Shown here in pieces: positions 55,510 through 64,000 of a stretch of DNA of 64,000 nt; position 1 is the first letter of the stretch, and each line of letters opens with the position of its first letter. The stretch is taken from positions 124,001 through 188,000 of the forward strand of contig JAJNNY010000044.1 in NCBI GenBank assembly GCA_022453515.1. The letters run 5' to 3'. The notes beneath the pieces were generated by a model. That model was given only the letters and a program-made list of their open reading frames with translations, searched no databases and was not told the origin of the DNA. This stretch comes from Astrocystis sublimbata. Lineage: Eukaryota; Ascomycota; Sordariomycetes; Xylariales; Xylariaceae. Made by a program: the position numbers and the translations under genes.

Positions 55510-58479
55510 TCACCCCCCAGCAGGCGCAAATGTCGTGAAGAAGCCAGCGACATGTTTATCCAGCATCTTCGGCGGCACCGGCTTGATCAGGAAGATATCC
55601 GTCCCGGCCTCCTGCGAGGCGCTCTTGTCCCGGCCGCAGTCCTGGCCCGTCACCATGAAGATGAACGACCGGCACAGCTTGTGTTGGTCTTCGTACGCGC
55701 GGATCACCCGCGTCGCCTCGACGCCGTCGCAGTTGGGCATCTGCAGGTCCATCAGAACCAGCGTGAACGGCTCGTTGGCCTCGGCCGCCGCGATGTATTT
55801 GTTGATAGCTATCCTGCCGTCCTCGGCCGTTGCGAACGGCAGCTTGCGCTTCGTGCAGTACATCTGCAGAACCCGCAGGTTTATCGAGTTGTCGTCAACC
55901 AGGAGCGCCCGGATCGGCCGGTCACCGCGGCCGGGCTGGGGTTGGGGTTCGGGCGGTGGGATCGTGTCGGAAATGCCGAGACTGGCTATATGGGCGACGA
56001 CGAGTAAGTCACCGTCGACAGTTGTGGTGTGGTTATTGTCAGACAATGCCAATGCTTCGTTCGCTGCGGCCTGGCGCGCAATTTCGTATGCGAGTTGACG
56101 ATGCAGGCCGTCGGCCTGCGATAAAATGGCCTTTAGCGTCTCGGTGTGCAGTGGGCCGGTGCAGGTGATTATCCCTAGTTCCGGACGGGTCTCTGCGGCA
56201 CCGCATTCGGTGGTGGCTTCCCCGAAAAGGACGATGACGGCGGAGGGATAAGTCTCACGCAGAATGTTCGGATCAGAGTCTGCGAAGACGAGGCCGACGT
56301 CGGCGCCGGCGTGCTTCTTGAACTTGTTCATCTCGAGGTATCGCGCGATATGTTGGCCGAAATGTGTATAGACCGGCTTGGTAGTCACCCAATGGTATGT
56401 CCGAGGTAGGAACCCAAGTGTGATGTCGAGGTTGCCATTGGGATCCGGAGGCGTGGCGAGAACAGGAGAGCTGAAGGCGACGCGGAAGTGTGAGCCTGCT
56501 CCAGCCCGAGACGACACTAGTTTGACTGTCCCCTCCAGGCCAGCGGCGATCTGTCTGGCTATTGTGAGCCCGAACCCGGCGCCAATCTTGTAATCGTCCG
56601 CTTTGAAGAAAGGCTCGAAGATGGAACCGTGGGCTTCCTCGTTGATGCCCACGCCGTTATCTATGACGTCGAAGACGAGATTCCTCGCGTTTTCGTCGTT
56701 ACGCATGGTGAGTGAAACGGTTCCAGAGGGCTTTTTGGCAACAGATTGCATGGCGTTCAGGAGTACCTCCTGAAGACAATCCTTCAAGAGATCAGGATCG
56801 GTCACTATTGTGGGGGGATAGCTCAGCTCGTTGCGGAACTCGATGGATGTCCTGCGAAGGTGGTCTTCGGGAACATGCGTCAGTAGATGTGGGAGCATGT
56901 CGCTCTCGAGGCATAGCAGGTCGTATTCCTTGAGAGATTTTGGACGATCGGTATCGGTCCATGTGTTGTATTTGAGCATGCTGTTGACAGTCCTCATCAA
57001 CTCTTGCCCAGATCGCCGGATTGCATCAAGACAAGCCGCTGACGAGACAGTAGTAGGGCTGAACTCGCTCTGTGACAATAGACCTCGCACGCGAAGCTCT
57101 TCGGCGAGTAGCTCTGCTGAGCTGAGTACGCCATGGATAGGAGTGCGAAGCTGATGGGTGATGCCACGCAGGAATGTCTCCTTTGCGGCAAGGGCTTGCC
57201 TAAGCAGTCGGTTCTGGACAAGTTCTGCGATGATAGCCGCAGCCTTAAAGACGAACCATGCGTCAAAGTCGTCGAAAACGTGGTGGATGTCGAGACCTGA
57301 TACGACAATATACTTCTCGGAACCTCCGCAACGCGCGATGATGGCCCGGACAGTCTGGGAAGGCTTTAAGAGCTCGAAATTCGAGGACATGATTGTTTGT
57401 TCGATTAGTGCAGTATCCTCCCATAGTCCTGCTTCGACATCGGAAAGCTCGACGGCTGGCCGACCCTCCACAGGCACTCGTCCGTCTACGTTGGCAGAGA
57501 GTGATACGTGGGCCTTGGGATAAGCCCGTTGGATAATGGCAATGGCACTCTCTTCATGGTCTTCGGCGTCTATTTTAGAGCGCAAGTCCGAGAGAAGCAT
57601 TGTCATCTCCTGCCGCGTTTGTAAGCGACGCCTTTGAGTATGGCTCGCAATGGCAGTGCTAATTAGTTCCGCGAAGCTAACCAGTGCTTCGCGGTGGGCC
57701 TGTGGTAGGTGTCAATCTAGCTTTAATGATATAGTTGAGTAACTTACCTTTTGTAGTGGCTGCCGTGGTGTGTCGGAGGCAACGCATAAACTGCCCAGCG
57801 GGATCTCAACCCCATTGTCGGTCGTCAATCGTAGAGGTGTACCAGCATAACTCTTTAAGCCACCTATCTCGCTATGTGGTGAATGCTTGAAGCGCCAGTC
57901 TTCGGACATGTCAAGCACCATGAACACGCCGTCTATGTCCTGGTTTATGGTGTGTGAGCATGTGCTTTCCCTGCGTGGCAGGATCGCGAGTGGTAAATTC
58001 ACGGCGGCCAGCCGCCGATACGTGGATTCATTGAGAACACCGGTGATTGCATAATCCCATCCAATAAGCTTGTGTATGCCCCTGACCAAGGTATCTAGTT
58101 CGGCGAGGAGACGTTCATCTTTCTCGATATGCCTTGTATGATACCATAGCATGGTGAGTCTCAGTCGTTCATTGCGCGCCAGCGTCGGGACAAGGTATTT
58201 GTCCGCAAAATCAACAGGCGTGGGCGGGCGTACCGCCTCTCCGGTGTCCGAAGGCCCCTGATAATTCTGATCAAAGGCTTCCCGATTAAATGGCGGTATC
58301 GGCACCTTGCAACGCTCTGGGTCAAATATCGGTCCTACGGCAGCTGGCGGCGTGGGTAATCGTTGAAGAAGAAGTTTCGATGTATGCTGGGCCCCGCTCC
58401 GAGGGAAGTAGGGCACATGTACAGGATCGCCGGCCACATGCGCATTCTGCGTTGTCGTCGTGGTCATGGTCATTGCCAT
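55510..58479 (-). CDS. Hybrid histidine kinase (GAF - HisKA - HATPase - receiver)
   Basis: Cytoplasmic two-component sensor of 973 residues in two exons (58479-57748 and 57699-55510). The N-terminal half is GAF-like (IHKLIGWDYAITGVLNE, then TCSHTINQDIDGVFMVLDMSEDWRF). The dimerisation/phosphoacceptor helix has GITHQLRTPIHG with His426. The ATPase domain shows NAMQ (N box), FDVIDNGVGI (G1) and GAGFGLTIARQIAAGL (G2). The C-terminal receiver has ALLVDDNSINLRVL, the phosphoacceptor Asp895 in LVLMDLQMPNCDG, and the conserved Lys in IFLIKPV. No membrane helix or HAMP domain is present. It would pass phosphate to the histidine-phosphotransfer protein and on to HOG-type or Skn7-type regulators, as known for fungal hybrid kinases. 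Its specific signal is unknown. Confidence 0.94.
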
Positions 58480-59957
58480 GGCGAATCGACCGATCGCACG
58501 ATCGTAGTGCCAATTATCCGACTGTGCGGGTGTGGGATGCGCACCCGGACCCGGCGGCCCCAGAGTATCGGTGCCACTATCTGCTTAAGCGATGGGGCTT
58601 CGGTGGTGTGTATGTCCTGCAAGTACCAGGGAAATCATGGAGCTGAAATAACAGTATTCGCGATGCTGGTTGTGGTGTGGGTGAGGGGTACGATGGCTAA
58701 TACTACTCATACATGCCTCCCAGATTCGCAATCTCGGTCGAGCAGAGATGGTTTATACCAGAAGAAAGAATCAGACGCACTCTCCATTTAGCTGAGAAGG
58801 TAACAACAGACCTGCCGGTCACTACGACGTATGGATCTAGGTAGAGAATTCACTTCACGATCGCAAACGTTGGGCTAAATAACAGACGAGGGCTGAGCGA
58901 TGTACGTTTTCGAGAGCGCCTTTGCGAAACCAAGGTGCCAGTCTCGTGGGCTTGATTTTCGCCACCTCCTAGTCTGTCCTACTTTAGCTTTAGCACTAAC
59001 CTTACAGGCACGCCTCGCCTTTTGCAGCACAAGCCTCTCGTGCTAACGTGCTTACATGGTATAGTCTTAGGCCTCGGTCCCCCTGGCCGGAAGATTAAAT
59101 GATCATGAAACCCCTACTTCCTGCCGCACCAAGTATGACTTTTTAATTCTCTCCCTCATGTGCGCGGGATCATACATGTCTAGACCGTCGCTTGCTGAAT
59201 CTCATTGTGAGCCACTGTCTTAGATCGGATTCTCTCCCCTCTCGTTCCTAATTGGATGGCGTTTCTGGCCGGAACGTTCTATGCAGCGCCCCTAGTATTG
59301 TGGGGGAAACCCATACTTACATGCATATCGTATGTTTCTACTATCACTAGTTGTTGATGAACAACAGTAGCAACTTAGCACTCTCGGCACTATGCGCTGT
59401 GATTTATCTTGCAATTCAAATCTCAGGCTAATTATCGTTAACGTCCGAGTCTGACGTTCTTGCCTTGCATGATCCTTGATTGATTATTCCAAGATTCTCG
59501 TTATAATGGGCAGGAATGCGGACTATACGCTGTTTGCGACCTTTGCCTGCAACTGATTTGAGAAAGAAAGCTACCCCTCACTGGAGATCGTGGGATTTGC
59601 TTCGAGTAAGTACATACCTACATGAATGCAACGGCTACATCGATGGTGCCCTTGGCAGGGCCCGACCGCATGAACATGGCGCTAAACTAGAGCTAACACT
59701 ATTCGATTCCTACTCGTATAGTATGCTGTAAATATTCCTTGGTGTATCATAGTACTATGCGGATCGCATCTATGCGCAGTTCCCAAATCCAACTCACAGA
59801 GCAGCCATCCCAGGTGTCGCCTGCGCGAATAATGAGTAAGGACATTGCCCGAACGCTCCAACGTGGTGCCTTCTATCTCGCACTCTAGGACTATTCAATG
59901 ATCGATGAGTTGCGCAATATCGCAATCAAAAACGAGGCCTGCAATCTGCTGCTCGGC
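58480..59957. other. Intergenic region
   Basis: About 1.5 kb without a supported gene. It contains the promoter of the histidine kinase at its left end. No RNA gene or clear repeat was found. Confidence 0.55.
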
Positions 59958-62405
59958 TCAGGCGTCGTAAGTTTGTGGGCTTGGACGCTCGACCTTTCCC
60001 AGTGTCCCCGGGTCGCGTCGTGAAAGCCTTGGTAAGTCTTCATCTTCGCCGCCGCAGTCCAAGTCCAGACCAACATGCGGATTGTCCGCTTTCAACGCCT
60101 TGGCAATCTCTTTGTCAGTCGACCGTCCTCCCTGACGGAGCACCGGCAGCGTGGCTTCGGAAGCGAGCAGCGCGGCGGCATGCCAGAAGTTTCCGATCAT
60201 CGAGCGTCGCCCATAGATGGCATACACGACCACGATCGCCCACACCGTGGCCGAATGCGCGACGGCCAGCGCGATTGTCGCAGCGAATCCGTTCCACTTT
60301 GTCGGCACGGGCGCCTCGGTAGTAAATGTCACGTTCGCATACCCTGGCACATCGAGCGCGGGTAGATAGGAATAGTACGAAGATCTGACAAGCATGAAAT
60401 AGTAGCTCTCAATGGCCACCGCTGCCCTGCTATGATTCCCAATCAGGTCTTGGAAAAGGGCTGCGCTGTCGTAAAGCGCATCGTAGCCGTATATGTTACA
60501 GCCCGTGCACACAGTTATGCTGTAGCCTCCGGAGTATTCTAGGTATGAATCTATCGGCTGTTGCAGGGAAAGATCAACGCTCGCCTTCGCTGCGTCGTCG
60601 GCTTGTGTATGATTTACAGCGAAGAGTGAGTGTGTTGTCGCTTTTGGACGGCTGTCGACGATCTCAAGTATACCGCGTTGGCTGAGCGTTCTGTTAGAAT
60701 CATCTGTTCCTAGGAGGACCTGCAAGGGACCTGTTTCGATGGAGGCAGTTTTGTTGTTCCATTTGACGTCAGGTTCCTTCTGTCTGACGTTCCCGGCCAG
60801 ACTGAGCTCTGCTATTTCAGCATTCAAGCCTGTCATGCAAAAGCTTGCATTCAAGAATCGTCCCGGCTGTATCTCGTAAGAGCTCCATTCCTCATATGGG
60901 ACGGACCTGGACATGTTCAATGGGCGTGATAACTCGCGCCAGAAAGAAGTCGGCAAATTGGTTGCAAAAGCTAGCTGTGGCCAGGCCCCGGAGCTAGGTA
61001 TGATTGGATCCTGATCGTATTCGATCCACGCTGGTGTCAATATGCCATTTGGTTGACGATCATTTGTAAGTGGCAGGTTGCATAATGCGGTGTACCAATT
61101 GGAGTCACTGTCGTCCAAAATGCCATTGGGAAGGGTACAGTTGAAAGAATGCGGGAGGCAAAATGTGATTTGTGTCCCATCGCCACTGGGGTCTTCTATC
61201 CCGTAACAGATCTCTGGTGGGCTGAAGCCAGCATTCCGGTATGTCTGGTTGTACTGCATCTTGACCTCGATTGTCGGCCACTCGTCATCACTCTTCAGTA
61301 ACTTTGCTGTCATGGATGGCCTCATGCAGCGTGTTCTAGAAGTAAAGAGCAGTAACGCACCATCAAAGCTCTGTAGTCGCACTCGATCTTCCATGTTGAA
61401 AGGGAGCAGAGCTCGTTGCTTCAGTCCGGCGTCAGTGACTCCAAATTTGTTGGGCTGTCGGTCAATAAATAGGTCTTTCTCTGCAAACAGTGACATCGTA
61501 GCTTCTGGTGCCCCTAGTTGCCTGTCTGAAAAAGCGTTATATGTCTTCGAAGAGACGCCAAGATTCAACAACTTTCTGCTGGGATACTGAACCAGGGTGT
61601 CGAGTCCGATGCTGGAAACTAGCAAGGTCGATGAGAACTGGAGACCTATGGAGGTGACTGCTAATATGAACAACAGCACGATCTCTATCTTGTTGGCAAG
61701 ATTGCGAAAATCGAGCGAGAGGATGGCCCAAAGGAGTGATTGAGGTTCACCGCTGGTATTCGCTCTGGTCATCGATATCTTGGCCGCATGTGACAACGGA
61801 AACCGACGACGCTCAAGAACCAACGCCGCTACAATAGCCGTGCATATCCCTGCTTGGGATGCTGAGGCTATCCTTAGGACCAACGATGTGAGAGTCACCG
61901 ACAAAGTGACCTTGCCCTTCAGTGCAATGGTGCGCCACAAGTCTGGCGCCCGGGCTCCTCCCTTGATCGGTCCTTCTCCCGTCCAAAGGAAGATCAGGAA
62001 AGCGAGCGCGAGTGAAATCAGGATTGAGCCAAGAAATAAGGTAATGAAGTTTGAGTTGCCAACAGATCGACGCATTGGGAGGCGTTTGGGCATTCGACGA
62101 TCTGATGTAGGCGTAGGCCGAGACGCCTGGTTGGATCGGCGCTGGGAGGGAGAAGATGCTTCAAGTGTGGCTGAATCAGATGGTTCATCCGGTTCGGTAG
62201 TCGAAGTGTGTGGGACTTCAATTTCCGGTGGAGGCATTATTGAATTGGAGGAATCATCTGGTTCCGCCGTCGAAGTGCGTAAATCTTCAACTGCTGAGTT
62301 GCAACCTTGTTCGAGTAGTTGCTCGCCCCGTTGTGTATGTAGAGGTGGATTGTCCTCGATGGGATCGACTCCGTCGCTCGATCTCGACGCCGGGTCCAAT
62401 GACAT
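59958..62405 (-). CDS. Large membrane protein of unknown function (815 aa)
   Basis: Single-exon gene from the ATG at 62405. I do not recognise a named domain, but the architecture is clear. The polar N-terminus has two copies of a 20-odd-residue unit (STAEPDDSSNS, then STTEPDEPSDS). A membrane helix follows (FITLFLGSILISLALAFLIFL), then two more hydrophobic segments (SVTLTSLVLRIASASQAGI and IEIVLLFILAVTSIGLQF). A long extracytoplasmic domain of about 400 residues comes next, with many N-glycosylation sequons (NQTY, NCTL, NASF, NRTL, NHTQ, NHSR, NVTF) and paired cysteines. A last helix (ALAVAHSATVWAIVVVYAIYG) precedes a charged tail. This layout is common in fungal surface proteins of unknown function. 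Confidence is high that it is a gene, low on role. Confidence 0.82.
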   Translation of the reverse strand: MSLDPASRSSDGVDPIEDNPPLHTQRGEQLLEQGCNSAVEDLRTSTAEPDDSSNSIMPPPEIEVPHTSTTEPDEPSDSATLEASSPSQRRSNQASRPTPTSDRRMPKRLPMRRSVGNSNFITLFLGSILISLALAFLIFLWTGEGPIKGGARAPDLWRTIALKGKVTLSVTLTSLVLRIASASQAGICTAIVAALVLERRRFPLSHAAKISMTRANTSGEPQSLLWAILSLDFRNLANKIEIVLLFILAVTSIGLQFSSTLLVSSIGLDTLVQYPSRKLLNLGVSSKTYNAFSDRQLGAPEATMSLFAEKDLFIDRQPNKFGVTDAGLKQRALLPFNMEDRVRLQSFDGALLLFTSRTRCMRPSMTAKLLKSDDEWPTIEVKMQYNQTYRNAGFSPPEICYGIEDPSGDGTQITFCLPHSFNCTLPNGILDDSDSNWYTALCNLPLTNDRQPNGILTPAWIEYDQDPIIPSSGAWPQLAFATNLPTSFWRELSRPLNMSRSVPYEEWSSYEIQPGRFLNASFCMTGLNAEIAELSLAGNVRQKEPDVKWNNKTASIETGPLQVLLGTDDSNRTLSQRGILEIVDSRPKATTHSLFAVNHTQADDAAKASVDLSLQQPIDSYLEYSGGYSITVCTGCNIYGYDALYDSAALFQDLIGNHSRAAVAIESYYFMLVRSSYYSYLPALDVPGYANVTFTTEAPVPTKWNGFAATIALAVAHSATVWAIVVVYAIYGRRSMIGNFWHAAALLASEATLPVLRQGGRSTDKEIAKALKADNPHVGLDLDCGGEDEDLPRLSRRDPGTLGKVERPSPQTYDA

Positions 62406-64000
62406 GGTGGATTATACTAATCAGATTCAAGACCAACGGTAGTTGTCAAAGACTTTGATAAGTCTAATGATGAAGGAAGGCGATAAAACTGACATAGGCT
62501 TAGACGCGATTTCAGATGAAATAAGGTGACACTTGGAACTTGTAGACCAACACCTACCTATATATCACCAAGATATCTAAGCATTCTCCAACTCTCCCTC
62601 ATAATAAGTGATTGCAGGGTAGGATATGGGTTAGCAATAGGGTTCCAGTTGATAGAAACACAACCATCACGGTGGCCATATATTTTGCCACTAATGTAGC
62701 ATCTATATCCTTCAACGCTCCCCTACATACTTACCCCCGTCTTGGGCTGGTCAATTGTATTTAATACATAATTCGTGCTACAATACAGAAGCTAGATCAT
62801 CGAATGAGATACCACCGTTAACAAGAAATGGGGTCTGTTTTATGACCCTCGACAGACGCACTTGCCACGTGGTATTGGCTGACCATGATTACGAAATGTG
62901 CAGAAATCTCAGCCTACCTACACGATGCTTCGCCTGAATCAATATGAGCATTTTGTGAATAGGCATCCAAGACTAAAATTCTTCACACTCCATGACGGCT
63001 TTCGCAATCAATATTCCGACATATCCGTTAGCAACCGTATGATGCATGTCAAAAAGATACCTAAGTAGCTACTGAGATAATGTTCAAGTACGTATGAGTG
63101 AACATCGATTTACTCAAAACCCCGTATCCGGAAGACCAAGCGAGGCTGGCGACTTCACAAAGCCACGGATTAGCTCAGTTCAGGGGCTACATCATAGCAT
63201 GAGAGGCGTTCAGGACTTCAAGTGGCGAAAGCCAATGAGGTACAGGCCAGTTACAACCTCCAATCACTGCCCGCGGCACACTTGATATTGGTGGTGTCAC
63301 TACATATGGTAGGTAAGCAGGAAACTATTACGACGAAGCAATTAAAACAAATGATCGTCGGACGTTGCATCTTATGTAAGCTTATAATACCGGCAGGCAA
63401 TTCACATACAATAATCCTTGTGCCTTATGGCGATACGATACCCCTCATACAGGCACGTATAGCTCGTCATCGAAGTTCTTAAATACCTGAGGTACATTTT
63501 GGAAATGAAGCGTGTCACAGATGCTACCCCATGACGAAGGCAAACCGACCCCAACAACTACCGCCGTCGAACCGACCTTCAATAGTTTCTATTTTAGTTC
63601 ATCCCCTGATACCTTTGCTCACTTTACGAGCCACCGATCTCCTTGGCCCCAAGTCCTAGGTGAAGCAAGGTCAAGGTGAAGTTACCCCTGACATGAGAGC
63701 ATGAACCGAACAGCCGCGTCAGCCCCGAAAAGGAGAACGAGGAGACAAGGAAGGGGGCCCGCCCCCTGAGGAGTGGCGGCACAGACACGGTGCCTCCAAT
63801 ACAACAACGACCTAATTCTCTACACTCAGGCTCTCAGCCTATAATTTCTGTACTATATTCATACTTATTTCGTTCCTTTTTTAAGCTCCACGAGTAGATG
63901 TAGGTCAGTACCTTAAGCGCCCTACAGGAGGGCGACTGGCGAATTTGCATACAAGTGAAGCTTGCAGGTAAGGCCTAGGCAAGGCACGAAGGCACAAGTA
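62406..64000. other. Intergenic region to the right edge
   Basis: About 1.6 kb with no supported gene. Open frames are short and motif-free. It should contain the promoter of the membrane protein gene at its left end. Confidence 0.55.

Noticed and set aside
1..64000. CRISPR arrays, phage genes and bacterial operons
   Set aside because: The genes are intron-containing and fungal throughout; no regularly spaced repeats of CRISPR type are present.

Overview
The window is nuclear DNA of a filamentous ascomycete (Pezizomycotina; probably a Sordariomycete, though that rank is a guess). The evidence is multi-exon genes with short introns (about 50-150 bp) that have GT...AG ends, a highly reducing polyketide synthase, fungal NLR-like proteins, a PTH11/rhodopsin-type receptor, a DUF3433-type membrane protein, and fungal NOB1 and NOP10. 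All gene models were spliced by eye and their exon phases were checked by arithmetic. No database search was run.

Layout. 1-16967 is a secondary-metabolite cluster: a P450 cut by the left edge, a DHA2-type MFS pump, a short-chain dehydrogenase whose catalytic Tyr position is Phe, a complete second P450, and a 2545-residue HR-PKS (KS-AT-DH-MT-ER-KR-ACP). The second P450 and the PKS share a divergent promoter that holds a 30-bp tandem duplication. 17661-38893 is an accessory block rich in fungal NLR/incompatibility-type genes. It has an NB-ARC/TPR gene split by a 331-bp solo-LTR-like insertion with a 5-bp target duplication (and a separate in-frame TGA), a DHA1-type MFS transporter, a large alpha/beta-hydrolase-NACHT-ankyrin-ZZ protein in which both catalytic centres look dead, a single-exon protein of unknown function, and an ankyrin/subtilisin gene carrying three 1-nt indels and a stop codon. 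39472-42412 holds a degraded actin-ATPase-like locus and a rhodopsin-domain receptor. From about 44 kb the region is mostly conserved: NOP10 and NOB1 (convergent, both ribosome biogenesis), a secreted flavoprotein oxidase, a tRNA-Met(CAT), a DUF3433-type membrane protein, a GAF/histidine-kinase/receiver hybrid kinase and a large membrane protein of unknown function.

How they work together. The left-hand genes form a plausible pathway: the PKS builds a reduced, C-methylated chain, the P450s and SDR tailor it, and the MFS pump exports it. No thioesterase, transcription factor or NRPS partner is visible, so the cluster probably continues beyond base 1. The NLR block shows active birth and decay of immune-type genes between the cluster and the conserved genes. 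I did not find a wholly new system. The strongest unusual signals are the LTR-split NLR, the doubly pseudo-catalytic NLR-like protein, the decaying ankyrin/subtilisin gene and the Tyr-to-Phe SDR.
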